A DNA stretch of 62,280 nucleotides from Pseudonocardia autotrophica (GCF_000717175.1 NZ_JNYD01000033.1:1-62280); one strand, 5' to 3'. Shown: positions 42,191 through 52,824, counted from the first letter of the stretch. Notes: generated by a model not told the origin, from the letters alone. Numbers and translations are program-made.

Positions 42191-44347
42191 TCAGGCCGCG
42201 GCAGCCGCCTCCTGGGCGCGCTTGCGCAGGGACTCCGGGACCTCGAAGCGCGGACCGTACTTGGCCGCGAACTCGTCCGCCCGCTTCACGAAGCCGGCGA
42301 CCCCGCCCGGGTAGCCCTCGATGTACTGCATCACGCCGCCCGTCCAGGCCGGGTAGCCGATGCCGAAGATCGAGCCGATGTTGGCGTCGGGCACGGTCTC
42401 GAGCACGCCCTCGTCGAAGCAGCGCACCGTCTCGAGGGACTCGATCACCAGCATGCGCTCGGAGAGCTCCTGCAGGTCCACCTCGTGGTTCGTGGCCCCG
42501 AACTGCTCCCGCAGGCCCGGCCACAGCCGGACGCGCTTGCCCTCGGCGTACTCGTAGAACCCGGCGCCGGAGCTCTTCCCCTTGCGGCCGAACTCGTCGA
42601 CCATGCGGTCCACGATCTCGTCCGCGGGGTGCGGGACCCAGGAGTCGCCGGCGGCCGCCTGCGTCTCCTTGCGGATCTTCTGCGGCAGGGTGAGCGTGAG
42701 CTCGTCCATCAGCTGCAGGACGGGCGCGGGGTAGCCGGCCTGGGCCGACGCCTGCTCGATCGTCTGCGGGTCGATGCCCTCGGCGAGCATCGAGATGCCC
42801 TCGTTGACGAACGTCCCGATCACGCGGCTGGTGAAGAACCCGCGCGAGTCGTTGACGACGATCGGGGTCTTGCGGATCCCGAGGGTGACGTCGAAGGCCT
42901 TGGCCAGCGTGGCGTCGGAGGTCCGCTCGCCCTTGATGATCTCGACCAGCGGCATCTTGTCCACCGGTGAGAAGAAGTGCAGGCCGATGAAGTCGCCGGG
43001 CCGGTCGAGGCCGGCCGCGAGCTCGGTGATCGGCAGCGTGGAGGTGTTCGAGCAGAGCAGCGCGTCCGGCTCGACGACCTTCATCGCCTCGCGGAAGACC
43101 TCCTGCTTGAGCTCCACCGACTCGAAGACGGCCTCGATGACGATGTCGCAGCCCGCGAGGTCGTCGTAGTCCGCGGTGGGGGTGATGCGCCCGAGCAGCG
43201 CCTCGCCCTTCTCCACGGTCACCTTGCCGCGCTTGACGCCCTTCGCGACCAGGCCCTCGGAGTAGCCCTTGCCCTTCTCGGCCGCCTCCAGCGAGACGTC
43301 CTTGAGCACGACCTCCCACCCGGCCTGGGCGCAGACGTACGCGATGCCCGCGCCCATCATCCCGGCGCCGAGCACGGCGACCTTGCGCGGCGTGTACCGG
43401 TCGTACCCGTCCGGGCGCGACTTGCCGCCGTTGATGGCCTGCAGGTCGAAGAAGAACGCCTTGGTCATGTTCTTCGACACCTGGCCCACGACCAGGTCCA
43501 CGAAGTAGCGGCTCTCGATGCGCAGGGCGGTGTCGAAGTCCACCTGCGCGCCCTCGACCGCGGCCGAGAGGATGTTGCGCGGGGCGGGCATCGGCGCGCC
43601 CTTGAGCTGCTTGCGCAGGTTCGCCGGGAAGGCCGGCAGGATCGCGGCGAGCTTCGGGTTCGACGGCGTGCCACCCGGGATCTTGTAGCCGGGGGTGTCC
43701 CACGGCTGCTTCGCCTCGGGGTTCGCCGCGATCCAGGCCTTGGCCCTGGTCAGCATCTCCTCCTTCGAGGAGGCCAGCTCGTGGAGCACGCCCAGCTCCA
43801 GAGCCTTCTCCGGCGTGAGCCGCTGGCCCTGCGCGAGCACGTTCATGAACCCGCCTGCGATGCCGAGCAGCCGGGTGATGCGGGTGACGCCGCCGCCCCC
43901 GGGCAGCAGGCCCAGGGTGACCTCGGGCAGGCCGTAGACCACGCCCTTCGCGTCGAGGCCGATCCGGTGGTGGCAGGCGAGCCCGATCTCCAGGCCGCCG
44001 CCGAGCGCGGTGCCGTTCATCGCCGCGACGACGGGCCGGCCCAGCTTCTCGAGCCGGCGCAGCTGCGCCTTGACCTCGGTGACGTTCTCGAACACCGCCG
44101 GGCCGTCGTCCGGCTTGGCCGAGATCAGGTCGTCGAGGTTGCCGCCGGCGAAGAAGGTCTTCTTGGCCGAGGTGATCACGACGCCGGTGATGTCGTCCTT
44201 CGCGGCCTCGAGCTCGGTGATCACCTCGCCCATGGCCTGCTTGTAGGCGTCGTTCATGGTGTTGGCGCTGGCGTTCGGGTCGTCCAGGGTGACGATCGCG
44301 ACCCCGTCGGAGTCCTTCTCCCAGCGCACGGCCTTCTGGTCGGTCAC
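42191..44347 (-). CDS. fadB: Trifunctional-type fatty-acid oxidation complex alpha subunit (enoyl-CoA hydratase/3-hydroxyacyl-CoA dehydrogenase)
   Basis: 718 aa from GTG 44347 (GAGGGG upstream). N-terminal crotonase domain (NGTALGGGLEIGLACHHRIG, about 110-130) then the NAD-binding motif VLGAGMMGAGIAYVCAQAG (about 333-351), the HFFSPVDKMPLVEI segment and a C-terminal 3HCDH domain (GFFTSRVIGTFVNEGISMLA). Performs hydration and oxidation steps of beta-oxidation. Located 14 bp after the thiolase gene, so fadA-fadB is an operon. Confidence 0.95.
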   Translation of the reverse strand: MTDQKAVRWEKDSDGVAIVTLDDPNASANTMNDAYKQAMGEVITELEAAKDDITGVVITSAKKTFFAGGNLDDLISAKPDDGPAVFENVTEVKAQLRRLEKLGRPVVAAMNGTALGGGLEIGLACHHRIGLDAKGVVYGLPEVTLGLLPGGGGVTRITRLLGIAGGFMNVLAQGQRLTPEKALELGVLHELASSKEEMLTRAKAWIAANPEAKQPWDTPGYKIPGGTPSNPKLAAILPAFPANLRKQLKGAPMPAPRNILSAAVEGAQVDFDTALRIESRYFVDLVVGQVSKNMTKAFFFDLQAINGGKSRPDGYDRYTPRKVAVLGAGMMGAGIAYVCAQAGWEVVLKDVSLEAAEKGKGYSEGLVAKGVKRGKVTVEKGEALLGRITPTADYDDLAGCDIVIEAVFESVELKQEVFREAMKVVEPDALLCSNTSTLPITELAAGLDRPGDFIGLHFFSPVDKMPLVEIIKGERTSDATLAKAFDVTLGIRKTPIVVNDSRGFFTSRVIGTFVNEGISMLAEGIDPQTIEQASAQAGYPAPVLQLMDELTLTLPQKIRKETQAAAGDSWVPHPADEIVDRMVDEFGRKGKSSGAGFYEYAEGKRVRLWPGLREQFGATNHEVDLQELSERMLVIESLETVRCFDEGVLETVPDANIGSIFGIGYPAWTGGVMQYIEGYPGGVAGFVKRADEFAAKYGPRFEVPESLRKRAQEAAAAA

Positions 44348-44361
44348 TGCTGTCGTTCCCC

Positions 44362-45594
<1,233 letters not shown>

Positions 45595-45670
45595 GCGAAC
45601 CCTCTCGTGAAGAAGTCTGCCCGGAGCGCAGGCGGTGGCGCCGCCCCGCGTCCGATCGTGACACCAGAAT

Positions 45671-45691
45671 TGTTACAGCAGGACTGTCACA
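45671..45691. promoter_or_regulatory. Inverted repeat TGTTACAG-N5-CTGTCACA in the fadA/merR divergent region
   Basis: Arms match at 7 of 8 positions. It lies 77 bp upstream of fadA and 30 bp upstream of the MerR start, where a repressor or activator of both would sit. Possibly bound by the MerR product; a TetR/FadR encoded elsewhere is an alternative. Confidence 0.6.
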
Positions 45692-45720
45692 TGGGTCAAC
45701 CCGTGCCGTAACCTGCCGCC

Positions 45721-46500
45721 ATGGCAGCACCAGCGCCTGCGGGACCCGATCCCGAGCTCCTCACGGTCGACCAGCTGGCCGCCCGCACCGGCACCACGGT
45801 GCGGACGATCCGCTACTACGCAGGTCGCGGGCTCCTCCCGCCGCCGCAGCTGCGCGGGCGCACCGGGCTGTACGGGCCGGACCACGTCGCCCGGCTGCTC
45901 CTGGTCGCCGAGCTCTCCGACCTCGGCTTCACCCTGACGGCGATCGAGCGGCACCTCGAGCGGCTCCCCCACTCGGCCGGGCCGGAGGAGCTCGCGTTGC
46001 AGCTCGCGCTGCTCACGCCGTGGGCGCCCGAGCAGCTCGACGAGGTCGACCACGCCGGGCTGGAGGCCAAGGCCGGGCGCCGGCTCGACGAGGGGGCCGT
46101 CGACAAGCTGGTCGCCTACGGCGCCGTCGAGCCCGTGGACGGGGACCGCTACCGCGTGCAGGGCCCGATCGCGCTCGGCGCGGGGCTCGACGCGCTGGAC
46201 TTCGGGCTGCCGGCCGACTTCTGGCGCCGCTCCCGCGAGGTCATCGACCGGCACACCTCCGCGCTCGCCGACGACCTGATGACGCTGTTCCAGGAGGAGG
46301 TCCTGCAGCCGTACCGGGACGCGGGCCGCCCCGCCGAGCAGCGGTCCCGGCTGGCGGCGGCGCTCTCCCGGCTCAAGCCCGTCACGGTGCAAGGCGTGGT
46401 CACGGCGTTCGGGCGCGCAGTGAACCGGACGATCCGGGAGCGCTCCGAGCACCCGCCCGCGCGGCGCTCGCCGCAGACCGGGGCCACCTCCGGCGGGTGA
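45721..46500 (+). CDS. MerR-family transcriptional regulator
   Basis: 259 aa from ATG 45721. N-terminal winged HTH TVDQLAARTGTTVRTIRYYA, then GRGLLPPPQLRGRTGLYGPD, and a 180-residue C-terminal region with no recognised ligand domain. Divergent from fadA with a shared inverted repeat, so it probably controls beta-oxidation genes. No Shine-Dalgarno is evident; leaderless translation is possible. Confidence 0.9.
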   Translation: MAAPAPAGPDPELLTVDQLAARTGTTVRTIRYYAGRGLLPPPQLRGRTGLYGPDHVARLLLVAELSDLGFTLTAIERHLERLPHSAGPEELALQLALLTPWAPEQLDEVDHAGLEAKAGRRLDEGAVDKLVAYGAVEPVDGDRYRVQGPIALGAGLDALDFGLPADFWRRSREVIDRHTSALADDLMTLFQEEVLQPYRDAGRPAEQRSRLAAALSRLKPVTVQGVVTAFGRAVNRTIRERSEHPPARRSPQTGATSGG

Positions 46501-46590
46501 CCCGCCGCCCCGGATCCGCGGCGAGACTGGCCGCTCGCGCGGAGGGAGGCATCGGGTGGGAGGCGTGGGGCAACCGGCCGGACACGGCGG

Positions 46591-47118
46591 ATGAACAGCC
46601 GCCCGGAGCGCCTCGGGTCCCGGCGGCGCCAGGCCGTGGCCTCCCTGACCCGCTCCGTGCTCACCACCGTGCTGCTGGTCGTCGTCTACTACCGGGCCCC
46701 CCTCGACCGGGGGATCAATCCCGGGACCCTGTTCTGGTTCGTGGCCGGCCTGGTCGCGCTCGCCCTCGCGGTCGTGTGGCAGACCCGGGCCATCATCCGG
46801 TCCGACGTGCCCCGGCTGCGCGCGGCCGAGACCGCGATGATCGGCCTGCCCGCACTCCTTCTGCTCTACGCGTCGGTCTACACGGTCATGTCGACCGCCG
46901 CGCCCGCGTCGTTCACGCAGAACCTCGGCCGCACGGACGCGCTGTACTTCACCGTGACCGTGTTCGCGACGGTCGGGTTCGGCGACATCACGCCCGTCTC
47001 GCAGGTCGCGCGGATCATCGTGACGACGCAGATGGTCACCGGGCTGCTCGCCGTCGGCGTGGTGGCGAAGCTGCTGCTCGGCGCCGTACAGCGGGCCACC
47101 ACGAAGAACGGCGGGTGA
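46591..47118 (+). CDS. Two-TM-pore potassium channel-like protein
   Basis: 175 aa from ATG 46591. Four hydrophobic helices; the last two flank the pore loop YFTVTVFATVGFGDITPVSQ, with selectivity filter TVGFGD (Phe in place of the usual Tyr). The two N-terminal helices make it a small Ion_trans_2 protein without RCK domain. Likely K+-conducting. Confidence 0.88.
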   Translation: MNSRPERLGSRRRQAVASLTRSVLTTVLLVVVYYRAPLDRGINPGTLFWFVAGLVALALAVVWQTRAIIRSDVPRLRAAETAMIGLPALLLLYASVYTVMSTAAPASFTQNLGRTDALYFTVTVFATVGFGDITPVSQVARIIVTTQMVTGLLAVGVVAKLLLGAVQRATTKNGG

Positions 47119-47127
47119 CGGGCGGCG

Positions 47128-47493
47128 TCAGGACCGCCGGACGCGCGGGCGGGCCGTCCGGCAGGACGGCAGCGTCGGGCCGGGTGTGGGGCCGGGCGCC
47201 GGGCGCGGCACCACCCGGGCGGGACGGGCCCGCGTCCTGGCGACCGCCGCGGCCCGCGACCGGGGGTTCCGCGCCGCGCCGGGCGCGGGCCGGCGCCGCG
47301 CCGGGGCGAGCAGGGCCGCCTCGAGCCGGGCGAGCAGCAGGACGGCCAGCATGAGCAGCACCGGCAGGCCAAGCGCGACCGGCAGCAGGACGAGCAGCAC
47401 GTGGAACCCCCTCCCGGCGCGGCCGTCCCACGCGGCGGCCGCACCTCCCCCAGGCACGGTCCATCGTCCGGCCGCGCCGACCGGTCGCATCAC
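47128..47493 (-). CDS. Hypothetical small membrane protein
   Basis: 121 aa. One hydrophobic stretch (VLLVLLPVALGLPVLLMLAV, then LLLARLEAALLA) followed by an Arg/Pro/Ala-rich basic tail. No family recognised. The tail composition could also be produced by non-coding GC-rich DNA, so coding status is uncertain; a shorter start near the hydrophobic segment is possible. Confidence 0.45.
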   Translation of the reverse strand: MMRPVGAAGRWTVPGGGAAAAWDGRAGRGFHVLLVLLPVALGLPVLLMLAVLLLARLEAALLAPARRRPAPGAARNPRSRAAAVARTRARPARVVPRPAPGPTPGPTLPSCRTARPRVRRS

Positions 47494-47511
47494 CTCGCGC
47501 AGGTGATCCCG

Positions 47512-47793
47512 TCAGGCCGTGACCCTCCTCCCCCGGCGGCCGTAGCGCCGGCTGCCGGCGTACCCCGACAGGTCGATCAGGAAGGCGAGGGCCAGCCAGA
47601 CGGCGTCGAACCCGTGGATCCCGCCGGGCGCGACGAGGACGTAGACCAGCGTCGTGAGCGGCAGGAACACGATGCCGAGGATCGGCCACAGGACGGTGTC
47701 GAAGGTGGCGTTCCAGCGGACGGGGTCGACGAGCCACCACAGCACGTCCACGATCCGCGGCCCGAACAGCAGCAGTCCGACGAACAGGCACAC
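47512..47793 (-). CDS. Small hypothetical membrane protein
   Basis: 93 aa with two to three hydrophobic segments (MCLFVGLLLFGPRIVDVLWW; TVLWPILGIVFLPLTTLVYV) and a basic C-terminus. Similar short membrane proteins occur in actinobacteria, with no assigned function. It follows the GH15 gene by 12 bp on the same strand and is probably co-transcribed. Confidence 0.7.
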   Translation of the reverse strand: MCLFVGLLLFGPRIVDVLWWLVDPVRWNATFDTVLWPILGIVFLPLTTLVYVLVAPGGIHGFDAVWLALAFLIDLSGYAGSRRYGRRGRRVTA

Positions 47794-47805
47794 GGTGTCC
47801 TCCCG

Positions 47806-49626
47806 TCAGCGCCGGCGGTCCAGCGCGGCGTCGAGCGTGGTGGCCGCGTCGATCAGCGCGAGGTGGGTGAACGCCTGCGGGAAGTTGCCGATCTGCTCAC
47901 CGGTGAGGGCGATCTCCTCGGAGTAGAGGCCCAGGTGGTTGGCGTAGGTCAGCATCTTCTCGAACGCCTGCCGCGCCTGGTCGAGCCGGCCCGCCCGGGC
48001 GAGCGCGTCGACCCAGGCGAAGGAGCACAGCGAGAACGTGCCCTCGGAACCGCGCAGCCCGTCCGGCGAGGCGGCCGGGTCGTAGCGGTACACCAGGCTG
48101 TCGGTGACCAGCTCGGCCTCCATCGCGTCGAGCGTGGAGATCCACATCGGGTCCTCCGGCGTGATGAAGCCGACGGTCGCCATGCGCAGCAGGGAGGAGT
48201 CGAGGACCTCCGTGTCGTAGTGCTGCACGAACGCGCCGCGGCGGGCGTTCCAGCCGCGCTCCATGACCTGGCGGTAGATCCGATCGCGCTCCTCGCGCCA
48301 CCGCTCCAGCGGCGCCGGGCGGCCGGACTCGATCGCCTGCCGGATGCCGCGGTCGAGCGCGACCCACCCCATCACGCGGCCGTAGGTGAAGGACTGCCGG
48401 CCGCCGCGGGTCTCCCAGATGCCCTCCTCCGGCTGGTCCCAGTGCTCACAGAGCCAGTCGAGGACCTCGGTCATCGCCTGCCATCCGCGGTGCGGGGCAC
48501 GGAGCCCGGCCCGGTCCAGCGCCGCGATGCTGTCCGCGGCCTCGCCGTAGATGTCGAGCTGGAGCTGCTCGGCCGCGCCGTTGCCGATCCGGACGGGGGA
48601 CGAGCCGCGGTATCCGGACCAGTGCTCGAGGATCTCCTCCTTGAGGTCCGAGGAGCCGTCGACGCGGTACATGATGTTGAGCGGGCCGCCCTCGCCGCCG
48701 ATCCGCTCCCGCACCCGGTCGCCCAGCCACCCGCCGAACCGCGACGCCTCGTCGACGAAGCCCATCTTGAGCAGCGAGAACACCGAGAACGACGCGTCGC
48801 GCACCCAGGTGTAGCGGTAGTCCCAGTTGCGCTCGCCCCCGACCTGCTCGGGCAGGGCCGCGGTCGGGGCCGCGACCAGCCCGCCCGACGGGTCGTAGGT
48901 CAGCAGCTTCAGCGTGATCGCCGACCGGTTCACCATCTCCCGCCACCGCCCGCGGTACGTGGAGCGGGAGAGCCAGGTGTGCCAGAAGGCCACGGTGTCG
49001 TCGAAGAGCCGGTTGATCTCCTCGACCCTGATCTCGCGCGGCGGGTCCGTGGCGTCGGCCTCGAGCACCACCCCGCGCAGCTCGCCGGCGGCGAGCTCCA
49101 GGGTGAACCCGACGTCGCCCTCCTCGACCTTGACCTGCGCGATGCGCGGGTCCTCCGGCTCGCGGACGGGGTTCAGGGTCAACGTGAGCGCGTCGGTGGC
49201 GAACACCGCGCCCTGATCCGTGACCTCGGTCCGGTGCGCGCGCCGGCCGTAGTCGAAGCGCGGCGCGATGTGCCCCGCGAAGCGCATCCGCCCCCGCACG
49301 CAGCGCACCATCCGGACCAGTCGGCTCCCGCCGTTGTGCCGGCCCAGGACCGGCATGAAGTCGGCGACCTCGCCGACGCCGGAGTCGGTGAAGAAGCGCG
49401 TGACCAGCACGGCCGAGTCCGGGAAGTACATCTGCCGGGAGGTGTGCGGATCCACCGGGGCCAGCCGGAAGTGGCCGCCGCGCTCGTCGTCGAGCAGGGC
49501 GCCGAACACGCTGGGCGAGTCGACGCGCGGGCAGCAGAACCAGTCGACCGTGCCCTCGGTGCTGACCAGGGCGGACGTGTGGAGGTCGCCGATGAGTCCG
49601 TGGTCGGCGATCGCGGTCTCGGTCAT
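47806..49626 (-). CDS. Glycoside hydrolase family 15 protein (glucoamylase/trehalase-like)
   Basis: 606 aa from ATG 49626. It has the N-terminal beta-sandwich (IADHGLIGDLHTSALVSTEG, TVDWFCCPRVDSPSVF) and the (alpha/alpha)6 domain with GGERNWDYRYTWVRDASFSV, LEHWSGYRGSSPVRIGN and EEGIWETRGGRQSFTYG, where catalytic glutamates reside. In mycobacteria related proteins are trehalases. No signal peptide, so cytoplasmic. Substrate (trehalose or alpha-glucan) unresolved. Confidence 0.92.
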   Translation of the reverse strand: MTETAIADHGLIGDLHTSALVSTEGTVDWFCCPRVDSPSVFGALLDDERGGHFRLAPVDPHTSRQMYFPDSAVLVTRFFTDSGVGEVADFMPVLGRHNGGSRLVRMVRCVRGRMRFAGHIAPRFDYGRRAHRTEVTDQGAVFATDALTLTLNPVREPEDPRIAQVKVEEGDVGFTLELAAGELRGVVLEADATDPPREIRVEEINRLFDDTVAFWHTWLSRSTYRGRWREMVNRSAITLKLLTYDPSGGLVAAPTAALPEQVGGERNWDYRYTWVRDASFSVFSLLKMGFVDEASRFGGWLGDRVRERIGGEGGPLNIMYRVDGSSDLKEEILEHWSGYRGSSPVRIGNGAAEQLQLDIYGEAADSIAALDRAGLRAPHRGWQAMTEVLDWLCEHWDQPEEGIWETRGGRQSFTYGRVMGWVALDRGIRQAIESGRPAPLERWREERDRIYRQVMERGWNARRGAFVQHYDTEVLDSSLLRMATVGFITPEDPMWISTLDAMEAELVTDSLVYRYDPAASPDGLRGSEGTFSLCSFAWVDALARAGRLDQARQAFEKMLTYANHLGLYSEEIALTGEQIGNFPQAFTHLALIDAATTLDAALDRRR

Positions 49627-49735
49627 GGGTTCCTCCTCGACGGCGGCGCTGGTCGCGCCACCGTCGCCCCGCGGGACGGGAGCGGCATCACCCGCCGCGA
49701 ACGATCCCCCTCGGGCACGCCTCTAGGCTCCGGGC

Positions 49736-50140
49736 GTGGCGACGGCGCAGGAGTACGTCCATCCGTGGCACGTCCGGTACCACGAGGTCGACCAGCAGGG
49801 CGTCGTCTTCAACTCCTGGTACCTGGCCTGGTTCGACGAGGCGATGTCCGGTTTCCTCGACCATGCCGGGCTCGCCTACGGCGACCTGGTCGCGGCGGGG
49901 TACGACGTCCAGCTGGTGCGGTCGGAGATCGACTGGCGGGCCGGGGTCGGCTGGGGCGACCCGGTGGCGATCGCGGTGTCGGCCGGGCGGATCGGCACCA
50001 CCAGCTTCGACCTGCACTTCGAGGTGCGCCGCGGGGACGAGGTCACGTGCGTGGGCCGCACCGTCTACGTCGTGATCGCCACGGACGGCTCCGGCAAGCG
50101 CCCGCTCCCCGACCTGCTCCGCAAGGCTCTCGAGAAATAG
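49736..50140 (+). CDS. Hotdog-fold acyl-CoA thioesterase
   Basis: 134 aa from GTG 49736. N-terminal VRYHEVDQQGVVFNSWYLAW matches the 4HBT/YbgC pattern (R-x-x-x-x-D-x-x-x-x-V-x-N), with catalytic Asp. Hydrolyses acyl-CoA thioesters; chain preference unknown. It is 37 bp upstream of a MerR gene on the same strand with operator-like sequence between them. Confidence 0.88.
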   Translation: MATAQEYVHPWHVRYHEVDQQGVVFNSWYLAWFDEAMSGFLDHAGLAYGDLVAAGYDVQLVRSEIDWRAGVGWGDPVAIAVSAGRIGTTSFDLHFEVRRGDEVTCVGRTVYVVIATDGSGKRPLPDLLRKALEK

Positions 50141-50152
50141 TGGACAGCGTCG

Positions 50153-50173
50153 CTATCGGATAGTTAAAGTATC
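50153..50173. promoter_or_regulatory. Overlapping palindromes upstream of the MerR gene
   Basis: CTATC-G-GATAG (50153-50163) is a perfect palindrome and continues into GATAGTTAAAGTATC (50159-50173), which is imperfectly symmetrical. The element ends 4 bp before the MerR start, as expected for an autoregulatory site over the promoter. Confidence 0.6.
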
Positions 50174-50177
50174 GGCC

Positions 50178-50855
50178 ATGCGCATGGCCGAGCTGAGCCG
50201 CGTGACCGGGGTGCCGGTCGCGACGATCAAGTACTACCTCCGCGAGGGGCTCCTCCCCCGCGGGGAGGTCACGACCTCGCCGAACCAGGCGCGGTACGGC
50301 CAGGAGCACGTCCGCAGGCTCGCGCTCGTCCGGTCGCTGGTGGAGGTCGGCGGCCTGTCGATCGCCGCGGTGCGGGCCGTCCTCGCCGCGATCGACGACC
50401 CGGCCGTCCCGCTGCACGACACCCTCGGCCTCACCATCGACGCCGCCGACGCGCCCGCGCCTGCCGTCGACGACCCCCTGCACGCGGCCGCCGCCGCACG
50501 GCTCGACGCGATCGTCGCGGAGCGGGGCTGGCGGCTCTCGCCGGACCCGCTGGCCCGCCGGGCCGCGATCGACGTCCTCGCCACGATGCAGCGCGTGACC
50601 GGCGACCGGCTCACCGGCCTGGCCGACGTCTACGCCGAGGCCGCCGAACGGATCGCCGAGGCCGACCTCGACACGGTCACCGCCGTCGAGGACCCCGAGA
50701 CCCGCGTGGAGACCGCGCTGGTCGGCACGGTCCTCGGCGAGCGGCTGCTCGCCGCCCTCCGCCGGCTCGCGCAGGAGCACGTGTCCGCCCAACGGTTCCC
50801 ACCGCCCTCCCGGGAGACGCCATGCCCGCCACCACCGGATCCGTCCCGTCCCTGA
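50178..50855 (+). CDS. MerR-family transcriptional regulator
   Basis: 225 aa from ATG 50178. N-terminal HTH RMAELSRVTGVPVATIKYYL, then REGLLPRGEVTTSPNQARYG. The C-terminal 130 residues form a helical effector domain of the kind seen in TipAL-like or actinobacterial MerR proteins of unknown ligand. Its 3' end overlaps the following membrane protein gene by 34 bp, suggesting that this gene is its target. Confidence 0.9.
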   Translation: MRMAELSRVTGVPVATIKYYLREGLLPRGEVTTSPNQARYGQEHVRRLALVRSLVEVGGLSIAAVRAVLAAIDDPAVPLHDTLGLTIDAADAPAPAVDDPLHAAAAARLDAIVAERGWRLSPDPLARRAAIDVLATMQRVTGDRLTGLADVYAEAAERIAEADLDTVTAVEDPETRVETALVGTVLGERLLAALRRLAQEHVSAQRFPPPSRETPCPPPPDPSRP

Positions 50856-51787
50856 CCCTCCGCGGCGCCCTCGGCTGGCACCGGCCGCTGATGGTGCTCG
50901 CCGTCGCGATGGCCGCGCTGAGCGTCGTCGGCCTCGTCGGGCTCGTCGCCGACGACCGGGTGCTCACCGGGCTGCCGATCTGGGCCAAGCCCACCAAGTT
51001 CGCCCTCTCGACCCTGATCTACGCCGTGACCTGGGCCTGGCTCGTCGCCCTCGTCCGCGAGCACCGGCCCGAGGCGGCCCGGTGGACGCACCGGGCCGGC
51101 ACCGTCGCCGCGGTGCTGCTCGGGGCGGAGTTGGTGATCATCGTCCTGCAGGTCGTGCGGGGCACCACCAGCCACTTCAACCGTACGACCCCGGTCGACT
51201 CGACCCTCTTCACGATCATGGCGGTCTCGATCGTCGCCGTGTGGCTCGCCTCGCTCTACGCCGCGGCCCAGCTCTACCGGGTCCGCGGGCTCGACCCCGC
51301 CCGCGGCCGGGCGGTCCGCGCCGGCGCGGTGCTCGCCGTCGTCGGGATGGGGCTGGGGGTCCTGATGACGCTGCCGGGGATCGCCGGGCCCACCGCCGCG
51401 GCCGGGATCACCGGGGCGCACACCGTCGGGCTGGCCGACGGCGGGGCGGGCCTGCCGCTGCTCGGCTGGAGCACCGAGGCCGGCGACCTGCGGATCCCGC
51501 ACTTCGTGGGCATGCACGCGCTGCAGGTGCTCCCGCTCGTGCTCGTCGGGCTGGAGCTGCTGGCGGCACGGGTCGCGGTGCTGCGGTCCGTCGACGTCCG
51601 GGCCGGGCTGATCGGGGTCGCCGCGGCCACCTACGCCGGGCTGCTCGCGGTCGTGACGTGGCAGGCGTTGCGGGGGCAGTCGCTGATCGCCCCCGACGCA
51701 GCGACCCTCGCGGTCACCGGCGCCGTCCTCGTGGGTGCGGCGGTGGGGGTGGTCGTGGTGCTGCGGCGGGGACCGGTCGCGGTCTGA
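50822..51787 (+). CDS. Hypothetical membrane protein in MerR operon
   Basis: 321 aa from ATG 50822. About eight hydrophobic segments, with the conserved-looking LPIWAKPTKFALSTLIYAVT near the start and IPHFVGMHALQVLPLVLVGL later. I do not recognise a named family. Three degenerate copies of its 3' end appear as 30-bp tandem repeats immediately downstream. Confidence 0.8.
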   Translation: MPATTGSVPSLTLRGALGWHRPLMVLAVAMAALSVVGLVGLVADDRVLTGLPIWAKPTKFALSTLIYAVTWAWLVALVREHRPEAARWTHRAGTVAAVLLGAELVIIVLQVVRGTTSHFNRTTPVDSTLFTIMAVSIVAVWLASLYAAAQLYRVRGLDPARGRAVRAGAVLAVVGMGLGVLMTLPGIAGPTAAAGITGAHTVGLADGGAGLPLLGWSTEAGDLRIPHFVGMHALQVLPLVLVGLELLAARVAVLRSVDVRAGLIGVAAATYAGLLAVVTWQALRGQSLIAPDAATLAVTGAVLVGAAVGVVVVLRRGPVAV

Positions 51788-51796
51788 GGTGGGGTG

Positions 51797-51886
51797 GTCG
51801 TGGTTCTCGCCGCGCCGGTCGCGGCCGTCGTGGTTCTTGCCGCGCCGGTCGCGGCGGTCGTGGTTCTCGCCGCGCCGGTCGCGGCC
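51797..51886. repeat. Three tandem 30-bp repeats
   Basis: The unit begins GTCGTGGTTCT and ends GCCGGTCGCGGC; copies at 51797, 51827 and 51857 differ at two or three positions. The last codons of the preceding gene (GTCGTGGTGCTG...GGTCGCGGTC) look like a diverged fourth copy, so the array may have grown from the gene's 3' end. The rest of 51788-52053 shows no gene. Confidence 0.85.
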
Positions 51887-52053
51887 TGACCAGGTTCAGG
51901 GCGTTCACGGTGGGTGAAAACCGCAGGTCCCGGATTCGCCGTGGGCGAAGCAGGGTTCCCGGTGGCCCGGCCGACCCTAGCGTCGGCCGGGTCAGGTCCC
52001 GCCGCCGTCGCGACCGCGTTCCGGTCCGCGGCGTCGCCCGCGAGGAGGTACCC

Positions 52054-52710
52054 GTGCCCGTCCCGATCCCGTCCCCGAACCCGCCGTTCCACCTGCCCGC
52101 CACGCCGCTGTCGGGCCCGCTGCCCCCGGTCCGGATGAGCGCACCCGCCTCCGCGCCCGGCCTGGCCGACTCGGTGTTCGAGCGGCTGCTGACCCACCGG
52201 ATCGTCGTCCTCGGGCAGGAGGTCGACGCCGACATCGCCAACCGCATCGCCGGCCAGATGCTGCTGCTCGCGGCCGAGGACTCCGAGGCGGACATCTCCC
52301 TCTACATCAACTCGCCCGGCGGTTCCGTGCACGACGGGCTCGCCGTCCTCGACACCATGCGGTTCATCCCGTGCGACGTCGCCACCTACGCCATGGGGCT
52401 TGCCGCGTCGATGGGCCAGGTGCTGCTGTCCGCCGGGACCCGCGGGAAGCGGTACGTGCTGCCGCACACGAAGGTGCTGATGCACCAGCCCTCGGCCGGG
52501 GTCGGGGGCGCGGAGACCGACATCCGGATCCGCGCGGAGCTGTTGCGGCGCAACAAGGAGGAGATGGCCCGGCTGATCGCCGAGCACACCGGGCAGACGG
52601 TCGAGCGGATCACCGAGGACTTCGACCGCGACCGCTGGTTCTCCGCCGAGGAAGCGCTCGCCTACGGCTTCGTCGACCACGTCGTGACCAGAGCGGGCGA
52701 GGTGAGGTGA
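52054..52710 (+). CDS. clpP: ATP-dependent Clp protease proteolytic subunit paralogue
   Basis: 218 aa from GTG 52054 (AGGAGG just upstream). Catalytic Ser in YAMGLAASMGQVLL, His in HTKVLMHQPSAG and Asp in DFDRDRWFSA are intact. A 40-residue Pro-rich N-terminal extension precedes the core. It stands alone with no clpX or second clpP adjacent, so it is probably an additional paralogue to the usual ClpP1P2. The stop lies within four tandem GGTGA units (52701-52720). Confidence 0.93.
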   Translation: MPVPIPSPNPPFHLPATPLSGPLPPVRMSAPASAPGLADSVFERLLTHRIVVLGQEVDADIANRIAGQMLLLAAEDSEADISLYINSPGGSVHDGLAVLDTMRFIPCDVATYAMGLAASMGQVLLSAGTRGKRYVLPHTKVLMHQPSAGVGGAETDIRIRAELLRRNKEEMARLIAEHTGQTVERITEDFDRDRWFSAEEALAYGFVDHVVTRAGEVR

Positions 52711-52824
52711 GGTGAGGTGAGACCCGGGCGGGCGTGAGGGGGAGGTTCGGCGCGGAGGCGGGGCGGAGATGGGGCGGAGGTGGGTCCCGCGAGTCGCGCC
52801 GTGGCCCCATGAGTCGCTCTGTCG

